In this document: positions 30,746-41,199 of the stretch, one piece after another
How the letters are laid out: every line of letters begins with the position of its first letter
Numbering within the stretch: position 1 is the first letter of the stretch
DNA from: Ariolimax columbianus
Lineage: Eukaryota > Mollusca > Gastropoda > Stylommatophora > Arionidae
Assembly (NCBI GenBank): GCA_036924085.1
Contig: JAVGWX010000002.1
Coordinates: 49,241,416 to 49,305,415, forward strand
Direction of reading: 5' to 3'
DNA: 64,000 nt
The notes under the pieces: generated by a model
The model's input: only the letters and a program-made list of their open reading frames with translations
Database searches by the model: none
What the model was told of the DNA's origin: nothing
Translations under genes and position numbers: made by a program

Positions 30746-31220
30746 ACTTGTAATCTTTTGGATTAGACAAAAATATTAAGATAGCATGTTAGTCTTTTGA
30801 CTAAGATTAAGGTGTATAGATAACTTGTTGGTCTCTTGACTAAGAACTAGTATTTAGACTGCACATAGCAAGTTTGTCTTTTGGTTAAGACCAAGGTATA
30901 GACTGCAGATAGCATGTTTTTCTTGTGGCTAAGACCAAGGTATAGACTGCAGGTATAGACTGCAGATTGTTTGTCTTGTGGCGAAGACCAAGGTATAGAC
31001 TGCAAATAGCATGTTTGTCTTGTGGCTAAGACCAAGGTATAGACTGCAGGTATAGACTGCAGATTGTTTGTCTTGTGGCTAAGACCAAGGTATAGACTGC
31101 AGATAGCATGTTTTTCTTGTGGCTAAGACCAAGGTATAGACAGCAGATAGCATGTTTGTCTTTTGGTTAAGACCAAGGTATAGACAGCAGATAGCATGTT
31201 TATCTTGTGGCTAAAACCAA
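30746..31220. repeat. 44-bp minisatellite related to the 41-bp array
   Basis: Unit TTGTGGCTAAGACCAAGGTA then TAGACTGCAGATAGCATGTTTGTC. It shares the phrase GTCTTTTGG...AAGGTATAGA with the adjoining 41-bp array, but has a different second half. There are transitional, diverged units at 30.74-30.86 kb. Confidence 0.9.
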
Positions 31221-31559
31221 GGTGTGAAGACATAATCTGTAGATCATGTAATCGGTAGAAGTACAGGTCCATTCGGTTCATGTTGTGTTCGTTAGTCTGA
31301 TGACTGGAAGCCCACTTTATTAACAACTTCCAGGAAATCAAATGATCATGCATTATGCTGAAGGCTAAACTAAGCGAACCCCCTATTGTAGTTGCTACAC
31401 TGTCTATCTTTACACGAGCATACCCACCATCCTTAAAAATATACGTACAGCAACAAGCTGCTATTCGACTATACACTGTGCCACGGACATCATTACGGGT
31501 TTCAGCTGCGCACATGCATGCGACACATAGCGTCAGCTACCTACAGTAACAGTAAAGCA
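31221..31559. other. no recognisable feature
   Basis: Open frames on both strands (31123-31549), no domain. The minus frame begins inside the minisatellite. Confidence 0.4.
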
Positions 31560-31690
31560 GGATGTTGCTATCATCTGGCGACACGTTTAGAAACTACCAA
31601 CTACATTTTTCAGCTATCTCTTATCAGAATAGTACCTACTTCCTGATTTACCCTCGTACTTTGACACCTTATCGTCAGCATTTCGTTCAT
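31560..31690 (+). repeat. dispersed repeat D, copy 1
   Basis: GGATGTTGCTATCATCTGGC, TTTAGAAACTACCAACTACA then TTTTTCAGCTA and CCTCGTACTTTGACACC. Aligns with 42.48-42.60 kb over about 120 bp. A shorter, weaker match (GACGCATTTAGAAA) occurs near 46.11 kb. Confidence 0.82.
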
Positions 31691-31714
31691 CCTCTTTCAT
31701 TTCGTTAACCAAGA

Positions 31715-32390
31715 TATGAGGTCAGGTCAGGTCATCTCATTACTGGTGAGGTCGTTGGGGCACACATGAAGACATTCTCACAACCCCACGCCACGCTTCT
31801 CTGGTCGAGGATTGGTCCATTATTTTATGTTGCCCTCCCACCTCTTTTTGGTACGGCCTCTTTGTCGTCTGCCTTGCACCTTTCCGTGGAGGATCGTATT
31901 TGCCAGACCATTTGACCTCGATATGTGACCGTACCAAGCGAGTTTCCTTCTTTTTACAGTTGCCAAAATGTCTTCAAAAGGCCCTATAGCTGTTGTAATT
32001 ATATCTCGTATTTCCTCATTTGTAACTCAATCTTTGTACGTGACGTTTAGAAGTCTCCGGAAACATCTCATCTCCAAGGCCTGTATCCTTCGCTGAAGGT
32101 CAGCTGTAACTGTCCATGTCTCACAAGCATAGAGGAATATTGACAGGAACAATGTACGCATGGCGCTGTTTAATATTGCTAGATTTTGTTAAGCCGTGCA
32201 AGCGCCGCTATTGTCTGTGCTATTCTGGCCAACACCTCACATTTTAATCCTTCATCACTGACAACAGATATTTAAAACGGTCAACCACTTCGAGTTCCTG
32301 GCCATTAGCTTTTATCCTGCTGTTGGAGCCCTCGGCGTTGTTGGTCATTAATTGTGTCTTTCCAGTTTTTATCAAAATATGCTGCAAAAC
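31715..32390 (-). pseudogene. LINE C-terminal third, decayed
   Basis: Minus-strand pieces in order: KTGKTQLMTNNAEGSNSRIK, then ELEVVDRFKYL (the end of the RT palm and the YLGS-type segment), IARIAQTIAALARL, a damaged ILVRHGQLQLTFSE region, a KRKLAWYGH-like region (visible as GTVTYRGQMVW in a shifted frame), and finally the end EAWRGVVRMSSCVPQRPHQ (31740-31800). Several stops and frameshifts. The order fits the end of an animal LINE ORF2. Its extreme 3' end also lies at 8.62 kb. Confidence 0.78.
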
Positions 32391-33410
32391 TTGATACAAA
32401 TAAGGACCAAGTATAGTTAAAAGCAAGTTTTACATGAGAGCTACAGCAGACATTGCAAGCTAAATAATCCTTAATTGAGGTCTGGAGAAAATAAAACGTC
32501 ATAAAGGTCAAGGTGAATAAATTTTATCTTTAATACCAGTACTGCTGTTCATTTATATAACTTATTTCGTTGTTTCTTTTGTGTCGTGTTTGTGTGTCCA
32601 GTACTTGAAGAACGCTTGTGTGGGTCGAAACTTCATTATAGTTATGTTAGTGTTCTCGTGTCAATGTCTTTTACCCACACGTAAATTTCAGCCACTATCC
32701 CTTCTTGCCAATCAATCCGCCTGTTTATAAATTCTCCCGACTCCACGGAATGCTCATAGTGCCTGGAGGCTCAGCTAGACCCCATAGCCAGCTCTTTGTG
32801 AGTTATACATAGTGTTGACAAGTCCAGAGATAATGAATATATTTTTTTAGGGAATTTTCTATTCGTGTTATCTGTACTCTTTTTCCGCAGTACGTGAGTA
32901 CTAGGTCTTTTTTGGCTGTAGCTAGTCCTGGAATTGACCGTACAGAAAATGCAATAATTGAGAAGTAGTTTGTGGCACTTCACATAACAAAACAAAGTAC
33001 CTTGTGTTCAAGGTCGTACACCTATGGAAAGTAGACAAAACTATAAAAAATACTTTCTGATCTAGCTATAGTGGCCCGAATTGGGAGCAATTATTAGGAA
33101 CACTGTAACATTTCAGGTATATCGTAAGATAAAATTAAAGGGCAGAACATCACTTCCTAGCTGCCTAAACATCAACATATATGGACAAGTAAACTACAAG
33201 TCACAATATCTAATTTACCTAAGACAACAATGATAATGAAAACACGCAGATAAAACTAAGGGATATAGTTGACAAGACATGTAGTCGTCGTGGATAATGT
33301 TTTATTGAAATGTTCGAACATTGTAGAACGAAGAGACGACTGGCAGCAGACATGAGGAATTGGATGATTGGTAACATGAGACCACGTGAAACAAGGTGGC
33401 ATTAAAACAC
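32391..33410. other. no recognisable feature
   Basis: About 1 kb of AT-rich sequence. Short minus-strand open frames (32305-32511 overlaps the LINE; 32771-32995) lack domains. Possible LINE flank, nothing definite. Confidence 0.4.
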
Positions 33411-33765
33411 CCTCTGAGTTCTTCTTCTCCTCCTTCTCCTACTACTTCTCCTCCTCCTCCTTCTTCTCCTCCTCCTTATCCTCCTCCTCTTCTTCTCCTC
33501 CTCTTCCTCCTCTGTCTCTTCCTTTTTTTTCCTACTCCATCTTCTTCTCCTCCTCCTTCTCCTCCTCCCCCTCCTCCTTTTCCTTCTTATCCTACTCCTC
33601 CTCCTCCATCTCCTTCTCTTCCTCTTGCTTCTCCTCGTTCTCCTCCTCTTCCTCCTCCTTCTTCCTTTTCTTCTTCTTCTTCTTCTACTTTTTTTCATCT
33701 TACTTTTCTTCCTCTACTACTTCTTCTTTTTCTGCTTCTTCTTCTCCTCCAACGGCGTTCGTCAT
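33411..33765. repeat. long (CTT/CTC)n polypyrimidine tract
   Basis: About 355 bp almost wholly C and T on the plus strand (CTCCTCCTCCTTCTTCTCCT and the like). It runs into a SINE B copy at its right end, whose minus-strand tail is (GAA)n, so the tract is probably that tail expanded. Polypurine-polypyrimidine mirror DNA can form triplexes. Five overlapping open frames are spurious. Confidence 0.9.
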
Positions 33766-34030
33766 GAAAAGGATGTTGAGACGTTGTGTCGTAGCTCACA
33801 GCGAGGCTGTGATATCTTCGCCTTCTGCTTGACACATTCGGCTTCAGCTGGCAACTTGTGGGTGCCAGGCTTACCTTCCCTCTGTGATCGCTATTCTCTT
33901 AGCTAGACTGCACTAGTGCAGCCTGTTTACAGGGTCGCCACTTGGAGATGGAATAGGGTCTTGCTAGCTCTGGTCGCCACTTGGAGGTGGAATATGGTCT
34001 TGCTAGCTCTGGTTCGCTGACTCTGATGGA
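33760..34030 (-). mobile_element. SINE-like family B copy
   Basis: In plus-strand wording: GTTGTGTCGTAGCTCACAGC, ACACATTCGGCTTCAGCTGG, TGGGTGCCAGGCTTACCTTC and TAGCTAGACTGCACTAGTGC, then a tandem duplication of CGCCACTTGGAGATGGAATA with GCTCTGGTTCGCTGACTCTG. The same order occurs at 44.9 and 48.9 kb. Orientation is set by the (GAA)n end, so it is minus. Confidence 0.78.
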
Positions 34031-34394
34031 AACAGCCAACCAAGAGTTACTGGCTAATGCCACCTCAACCACCGAGTTACCTGATATAAATGATTAGGAA
34101 AGGAGTGCTGAGGTGTAACATTAGGCCCAGACCAGGAGTACTTAGAGCCTTCGTGCCCTGTGCACCTCACGGAGCTGGAAGTTTTTGTTGTGAGCGGATC
34201 CAGGCAAGAAGTTGCAGGCGCTCGTAAGAAAACCGCCACAACAGTTGACAGACACAAACTTTCTGTAAGGACTCAGCTGTAGTAGTCTGCCTGTGCTTCA
34301 GTTGGGGCGCAAGGATGAGTCGGCATCACGATTAATGACCTCGACATGAACCTCTCAACCTGTAAAGGAGGTGGCTCGTCAGCTGAGTACTGGA
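34031..34394. other. no recognisable feature
   Basis: No supported gene or repeat; flank between two family B copies. Confidence 0.4.
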
Positions 34395-34870
34395 TACATG
34401 AATGGCTTCTTCTTCTTCTTCTTCTTCTTTTTCTGCATTCGTTCTCAATCTCCAGCTACCAAGTCCTGAACGTTCTCAATCTCCCGCTACCAAGCCCTGA
34501 ACGTTCTCAATCTCCCGCTACCAAGCCCTGGACGTTCTCAATCTCCCGCTACCAAGCCCTGAACGTTCTCAATCTCATGCTACCAAGCCCTGAACGTTCT
34601 CAATCTCCCGCTACCAAGCCCTGAACGTTCTCAATCTCCTGCTACCAAGCCCTCTGAACGTTCTCAATCTCCCGCTACCAAGCCCTGAACGTTCTCAATC
34701 TCCCGCTACCAAGCCCTGACCGTTCTCAATCTCCCGCTACCAAGCACTGATCAGGGCTTTGCAAGTAGCAGGATGTAGTCCAGAGAACGGAATGCGTTGT
34801 GTGGCTATGTTACAGCTTGACTGCGACATTTGCATTGTTTTGGTCCGACACATCCGTCTTCGGCAGGGAA
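34395..34870 (-). mobile_element. SINE-like family B copy with internal tandem expansion
   Basis: Starts with (CTT)n and TTTTCTGCATTCGTTCTC, as the 44.9 kb copy starts TTTTTCTGCGGTCGTTCTC. Between 34437 and 34750 the segment ACGTTCTCAATCTCCCGCTA plus CCAAGCCCTGA (31 bp) is repeated about ten times, whereas the 44.9 kb copy has it once. The element then resumes with AGCAGGATGTAGTCCAGAGA and GGTCCGACACATCCGTCTTC, and stops (truncated). Confidence 0.82.
34437..34750. repeat. 31-bp minisatellite inside SINE-like B
   Basis: About ten units of GTTCTCAATCTCCCGCTACC AAGCCCTGAAC type, one with an extra CT. A 92-codon open frame (34346-34624) is the array in translation. Confidence 0.92.
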
Positions 34871-35214
34871 TGGATTCTATATTTGAAGGTTACCTGTTAA
34901 AATCAAATAAACAACCATTAACCAGAACATGTAGAAGCATCCCCTTCACCATTCAAGGACATAACATTCCAATTCACAGTTTTCCTACAGACCCAATCAC
35001 AGTCTATACAGAAATAAAACCGGACGATTCTTAAATTCGAACTGGTACCAATTACGGACAGAATCAGAAAGGGAACAGTCTTGCGTTCTTTCTGACACAT
35101 CTCCAGATCCCAGGGCAAAAGAAGTGAGACTAAGTAAGAAACCACGTGGATATCAACAGATTCAAGAGATTATCAAAAATAACAACTGCGCACTGCAAAC
35201 ATACATTTACTGTT
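34871..35214. other. no recognisable feature
   Basis: Two short open frames on opposite strands (34759-35034, 34918-35145). No domain or repeat. Confidence 0.4.
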
Positions 35215-36465
35215 TTACTTTACCAGTCTATTATTCAAACACTCTAACACTCTTTTATTCAAACATTCTAACACTCTTTTATTCAAACACTCTAACCACT
35301 CCATTATTCAAACACTCTTTTACTCTATTATTCAAATACTCTACTACTACCCCAGCACACTCCTACTCTACCACTCAAAAATTCTTCCAATCGTCTACTC
35401 CAAACTATACTACTCCACCACTCTACTACAACACTCTACTGCTCTAGCACTATACCACTCTACCACTCTACTACAACACTCTACTGCTCTAGCACTATAC
35501 CACTCTACTACAACACTCTACTGCTCTAGCACTATACCACTCTACCACTCTACTACAACACTCTACTGCTCTACCACTCAAACACTGTTCCACTTCACCA
35601 CTCTACTACTCAAACACTCTACTACTCTAGCACTCTACTACTATAAACACTCCAACACTCTACTACTCAAACACTCCACCACTCCAAATCTCTACTACTC
35701 CAACACTCTACCACTCCAACCCTCTACTGCTCTAACACTCTACCACTCCAACACTCTACCACTCCAACACTCTACTACTCCAACACTCTATTGCTCTACC
35801 ATTCAACACTTTTTCACTTCACCACTCTACTACTCAAACACTCTTCCACTCCGACACTCTACCACTCCAACACTCTACCACTCCAACACTCTACTACTCC
35901 AACACTCTACTACTCCAATACTCTACTACTCCAACACTCTACTACTCCAACACTCTACTACTCCAACACTCTACTACTCCAACACTCTACCACTCCAACA
36001 CTCTACTACTCCAACACTCTACTACTCCAACACTCTACTACTCCAACACTCTACTACTCCAACACTCTACTACTCCAACACTCTACTATTCCAACACTCT
36101 ACTATTCCAACACTCTACTACTCCAACACTCTATTGCTCTACCATTCAACACTTTTTCACTTCACCACTCTACTACTCAAACACTCTACTACTCAAACAC
36201 TCTTCAACTCTACTACTAAAACACTCTACTTCTCCAACACTCTACTGCTCTACCATTCAACACTTTTTCACTTCACCACTCTACTACTCAAACAATCTTC
36301 CACTCTACCAATCAAACACTCTACTACTCTAGCAATACTACTCTAAGCACTCTACTTCTCCAACACTCGTGCTCTACCACTCAAACACTAGTCCACTACA
36401 CCACTCTACCACTCAAACATTTTCCACTCCAACACTCTACTACTCAAACACTCTTCCACTCAAAC
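35215..36465. repeat. 16-bp minisatellite of TACTACTCCAACACTC type
   Basis: About 1.25 kb. The core at 35880-36120 is nearly perfect TACTACTCCAACACTC (16 bp). The edges hold decayed variants (ACTCTTTTATTCAAAC; CTACTGCTCTAGCACTATAC). A compound unit containing ATTCAACACTTTTTCACTTC appears three times near 35.80, 36.14 and 36.26 kb, a sign of block duplication. Open frames (142, 107 and 70 codons) are artefacts. Confidence 0.94.
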
Positions 36466-37689
36466 GTTAAGTAGTGATCGTCCATTCTTAATAAGGAACA
36501 CAGTCTAGAATATAGAAACGCAACAGTTGAAAAACTTTGTACAGAAAATATTTCTCTTGACTCTATAACATACCAACATACGAGGTTCAAGATCAGTTTA
36601 ACATGGGAACCGAAAGAGGCACCAACAAACACTCCCTACTAAATGTGTATTTTTCAAATGCTGAACAAACAAGAAGAATATAGTTTGAAACAGCGAACTA
36701 ACTTTAACGAACATCACGATTATCTATCAATCTATCTACGAGAATAATTTAGTGAATGGCACAAAGGGCTTAAAAAAAAAACGAAATCTGAACTTGAAAC
36801 CCATTTATTATTGCACTTATATTGTCCCTTATGTCAGCTCGAATCATCTACGGACCCGCCCTAGAACAGTTACAATCTGGGTAAACAGGTCGAAATTCAT
36901 CAGCAATTTATGACGGTTCTTGAGAAAATTGATCGACCCAATTACTCATCGCTGTACGCAATAAACACTTCTCACAGTAGAGGGCATTTCATTATAAGTG
37001 TCCCTTGCAGTAAGTCTTTATGTCACGAATCCATTACCTTCCAGTTGTGAGAAGGTTTGCATGCTCCAACGAGGCAGTGAACTATGACGGTGCGAACGGA
37101 CGTTCCTCGAACGGCTACACAGAATGGACAAATCACAGAGGAAGAGACGGACTAAACATGGCCTCCAGGTATGGCAGGTTGTGGATTTGGCGCAGGGCTA
37201 ACAACTCTGCACCGTAACAAACAAATCGTTAAGAGAAAATTCTATATGAAAAAAGTGCTTTGGTTGTCCACTGGTCTTGAGACGTGTTATTCTGTCAACA
37301 TGAACAGCATGGGTCAAAGTCAAAAGGGAAGATCGTGTTCGGAATTCAAGTACAAATGACATTGAAACGAAAATTAAAGTAAGGTTTTTGCATGCGAGAG
37401 CTATGCTCGAGACAACCAAAACTTCACAGGTAATACATGAAATTAAAAAACTACAAATTGCATATTCTAAGCTTCAGCAAAAGTAGATGGACACACTTTG
37501 AACAAAAGACAAATGGAACGTGAGAAACATGCGATAACAAACACTTCACAGAAGTCTCACTCTTATTAAGAACGGGATTGAACAAACATCTTCTAGAATG
37601 ACAACCATTGAATGAAAGACTTATGATGGCAACTAGTGAAGGAAAGAATTACGATAGCAAGATTTAACCGGAGATATATATTCAATACT
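36466..37689. other. about 1.2 kb without supported feature
   Basis: AT-rich. Small open frames (36444-36632, 37020-37217, 37171-37419) show no domain. It could be decayed LINE 5' sequence, because an endonuclease remnant starts right after, but I cannot show it. Confidence 0.4.
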
Positions 37690-37699
37690 CTCTGTTTTT

Positions 37700-38030
37700 C
37701 AATAACAAGCGAGGCAGATGAAGAAGTTAAAGAAACATTATATAAAGGACTTCAAGAAACAATAGACAAGGCACCAGCTCACGACGTACTTTGTATTATG
37801 GGAAATGTAAATCAATAACAATAAAGATAGAGAAGCAGCAATGGGAGCAGAAGGTTGTGACAGCATGACCGAAAATGGAGAAATGCTAATGGATTATGCA
37901 TGGAAAACGGACTTGTATTGGAAGGAACAATCTTCCCTCACAAAAATACACATAAACTTACACGGAAATTCCCAAACGCAAGAGATGAAAACCAGATTGA
38001 TCACTTTATGATCAATAAAAAGTAGCAAAC
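37700..38030 (+). pseudogene. LINE apurinic endonuclease remnant
   Basis: EADEEVKETLYKGLQETIDK and HDVLCIMGNVN (the GDFN-like metal-site segment, here GNVN), then after a frame change AAMGAEGCDSMTENGEML, NGLVLEGTIFPHK and KFPNARDENQIDHFMI (QIDHF, the DH-containing catalytic end). This endonuclease nicks the target to prime reverse transcription. Asp in GD(F/L)N is replaced, and the frame is broken near 37818. Confidence 0.85.
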
Positions 38031-38563
38031 ATCCTTGCTAGACGTTCTTGTTAAAAGAGAAGCCGATGTGGGCAGCGTCCACGTCCTTATAATAACTCAG
38101 AACCGGCTGAAGCTAAGAAAAATGCATATGTAAAACAGGCAAAAACCAACACGGTTCAATGTTGGCCTCCTGAAAGAAGAGAAAGCTGTTGCATAGTTCT
38201 CAGTCTAAATCAAGAATAGATTTCAAAGTCTAACATGAACGTTTAGATCCATAAGCAGGATCCAACATCTAAGAAAAATGGAACTGGATTAAGGATACAT
38301 ATAATACAGTAAGCAGCAGTTTTTTGGAAACCAATCAACGACAATATAAAGAACAGATAAGCAACCAAACATTATAACACATAATAGGACCGAAGACGAT
38401 GAAAAATCCCAGCAATTGCACGAAATCAGAGAAGCAAAAAGACAGAATGAGGAAAGAGTTTGCAGACTTAAATAGATTGGTTTAAAAAAAAAGCGCTACA
38501 AGGAATAAAAGGAAGTTTAAATAGAATATTGTAGGAACAGTTGAAATGATTGCTTTAACACAA

Positions 38564-38760
38564 GAGATGCATACCTTATACAAAGTCTCCCAACAAATAG
38601 GCAGCAATAGAAGAGATGCATACATTATACAAAGTCTCCCAAAAAATTGGCAGCAATAGTAGAGATGCATACATTTTACAAAGTCTCCCAACAAATAGGC
38701 AGCAATAGAAGAGATGCATACCTTATACAAAGTCTCCCAACAAATAGGCAGCAATAGAAG
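38564..38760 (+). repeat. 49-bp array inside the LINE
   Basis: Four units starting at 38564, 38613, 38662 and 38711 of GAGATGCATACCTTATACAA plus AGTCTCCCAACAAATAGGCA with GCAATAGAA. The unit encodes LYKVSQQIGSNR-type linker residues of the LINE, and at 49 bp it breaks the frame each time. Confidence 0.92.
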
Positions 38761-38877
38761 ACACTGTTGTAGTGTACCTATAAAGGACAACAAAGGTAAA
38801 CTCACAAATACTGAGCCTGAACAAGACAAGAGATGGACTACACATTTGTCGAGTGTTTTCTACAAGACAGACCCCGT

Positions 38878-39420
38878 ACATCCTGCAGTCATACAACCAG
38901 CCACTGAAGACATGCCATTCTGCAGTCATACAACCAGCTACTGAAGACTTTGCCATCCCGCAGTCATACAACGAGCTATTTAAGACTTTGCCATCCCGCA
39001 GTCATACAACCAGCTACTGAAGACATGCCATCCTGCAGTCATACAACCAGCTACTGAAGACTTTGCCATCCCGCAGTCATACAACGAGCTATTGAAGACT
39101 TTGCCATCCCGCAGTCATACAACCAGCTACTGAAGACATGCCATCCTGCAGTCATACAACCAGCTACTGAAGACTTTGCCATCCCACAGTCATACAACCA
39201 GCTACTGAAGACTTTGCCATCCCGCAGTCATACAACGAGCTATTGAAGACTTTGCCATCCCGCAGTCATACAACCAGCTACTGAAGACTTTGCCATCCCG
39301 CAGTCATACAACGAGCTACTTAAGACATTGCCATACCACAGTCATACAACCAGCTACTTAAGACATTGCCATCCCGCAGTCATACAATCAGCCATTGGAG
39401 ACATTGCAATCAATCTAGCA
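38878..39420 (+). repeat. 38-bp array inside the LINE
   Basis: About 14 units of CGCAGTCATACAACCAGCTA then CTGAAGACTTTGCCATCC. The first unit is the LINE's own VIQPATEDMP coding segment following HLSSVFYKTDP. It shows alternating CCAGCTACTGAAGACATG and CGAGCTATTGAAGACTTT variants, a sign of two- or three-unit duplication blocks. Confidence 0.93.
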
Positions 39421-39844
39421 TCACCAGCTAAGCAACAAATTATAATATCTATCAGCTTAATAAAAAGAAATTAAGTACCAGGGAAGAATGAATAACCAGC
39501 AGACATCTTCAAGGTAGATCAAATCACGACTGTTAGCATATGAGCACCACTTTTTGCAGATACATGGGAAGAGAAGAATTACACATGGACTGGACGCAAA
39601 GAGAAATAGAATTTCCACACACACACACACAAAATCTGCCTGATTGTCACAACTGGAGAGAAATTACACAACTCTCAAATCCAGGAAAAACATTTAGCAA
39701 AATTATCACATTGAGATAATCACTGTAGATGACCTCAAACCTGGGGACTATCACTCCATCCAGCCTTAGCTATACGCTATACAGCACACCTCTACACAGG
39801 AACAATACATACAGCATCGCGTAATTCACAAACAATACTCCTAC

Positions 39845-40490
39845 ATAAAAAAGGAAACAAGGAAGACCTTGGAAACTACCGTCCAATTACGCTTCGCTCT
39901 GTCACCAACAAAATCTCTACTAAATAAATGCTCGCTAGGATCCGTCAGCTCTTTGAAGCCGTGCAAACCGATCGAACAGGCTGGCTTTCGGCGCGTCTAC
40001 AGCCTAATAGATCTATCTCAACCTGCTGGTGCCTAATTGAGACAGCCCGAGAGTTGCAAACGCCCTTGATCTTCACCTTTATCGACTACAAGAAGGCATT
40101 TGACTCTGTAGAGCCACTTTTCGTCTTGCACTCTCTGTTGGACCAAGGCATTGATCCCGGCTATGTCAGAATTCTTGCTATTTTGTTCACAGACTACGAC
40201 AACTTTGCAGCCGTTTCAAAGACCAGTAATAGTATCCGTCTAGAAAGGTGTTTGATAGGGAGATCCTGTTTCACCAAGTCTCTTTTCCTCATGCCATCAG
40301 TTAGTGCGATTTGCCCCCTTTGGCATCAACATCAATGACAAGCAAGTTATCCCCCTCCGCTTCGCAGATGACATAGTGCTTATCACAGAAGCAGTCACAG
40401 ACGTCAACCAGATTGCAGCAGTTCTGCTTCACAAAGTAGGGGAGACAAGCGGGTCTCAAGATGAACACCCCAAGACAAAAAGTCATACGT
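39845..40490 (+). pseudogene. LINE reverse transcriptase (RTE-like), decayed
   Basis: LLHKKGNKEDLGNYRPITLR (fingers), a stop, then MLARIRQLFEAV, PLIFTFIDYKKAFDSVEPLF (motif A, Asp in FID), QGIDPGYVRILA, a damaged motif B, FGININDKQVIPLRFADDIV (motif C, catalytic Asp pair intact in FADD at about 40365). At least two stops and two frameshifts. The wording FIDYKKAFDSVE and LRFADDIVLI suggests the RTE/BovB-like grouping, by memory only. Confidence 0.85.
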
Positions 40491-41165
40491 AACCGTTTCG
40501 TTACAAATGACCCAGTCATCCTTGATGGCGAGAATCTGGAGGATCTAGAGGAGTATATCTACCTAGAACGCATGTTGAACATGAAGAACAACATAAATCC
40601 AGAACTAACAAGACGTCGTCGGGCGGGCTGGGCGGCTTTCTCTTCCATAAAGACGGCACTGGTCCATGCCCAAGCCTAGAGTATGCGCGCCTCCCTATTC
40701 AACTCCACAATTCTGTCTGCTATGTGTTATGCAGCAGAAACATGATCATTTACAAAAGAAATAGAGTCTAAACTCAAGAGTGACTCAAGCCTCCCCAAAG
40801 AGAAGTATGATCAGCCTCACGCTCCACAACCAACGTTTGAAAGGTCTTCACAACACTGACGTACGGTAAATGTTATTGGTGAAGGACGCAGTTATCCACG
40901 CAGACAAGGTAAAGCATTGATGGGCTGGTCACCTGCTTCGGAGAACTGATGACCGTTGGAGCACCGCGACAGCAGTCTGGTACCCACGAGACAGAAAACG
41001 ACCAAGGGGAAGACCACACATGCGCTGGTCCGACTCCCACGAACTCAGAAACAACATCTACGACGCTATAGACAGAAACCGTATCACCCACTTGTCCACT
41101 GTGGCCCAAGACAGAAGACAATGGAAACAAAGTTGTGACCCACAGCGGCACAGCCGTCTCTGAGG
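40461..41165 (+). pseudogene. LINE C-terminal region of the same element
   Basis: MNTPRQKVIRNRFVTNDPVI, LDGENLEDLEEYIYLERMLN, RRRRAGWAAFSSIKTAL in one frame (40461-40679), then SLFNSTILSAMCYAAET, and finally WAGHLLRRTDDRWSTAT, RPHMRWSDSHEL and STVAQDRRQWKQSCDPQRHS. This is the GH(L/V)xR...DDRWS...WYPRDRKRPRGRP end of the RTE-like family. Stop near 41163. Confidence 0.85.
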
Positions 41166-41199
41166 AACGGCTCGTCCAGTAATTCAGTAATATTGAGTA

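Larger units (their letters stand above)
37690..41165 (+). mobile_element. near full-length but decayed LINE with two internal minisatellites
   Basis: About 3.5 kb in a single orientation. Order: apurinic endonuclease remnant (37.70-38.03 kb), linker (38.1-38.55), a 49-bp array (38.56-38.76), linker (38.76-38.93), a 38-bp array (38.88-39.42), a damaged stretch, reverse transcriptase (39.84-40.49), thumb and C-terminus (40.49-41.16). Many stops and frameshifts, so long dead. Both arrays are built from its own coding sequence. Confidence 0.85.

Noticed and set aside
33386..33906. Ser/Phe/Pro-rich or Arg-rich open frames
   Set aside because: Polypyrimidine tract read in several frames on both strands.
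35215..36465. 142-codon Ser/Thr/Leu/Tyr repeat protein
   Set aside because: 16-bp array open in more than one frame, with edge units that break the frame.
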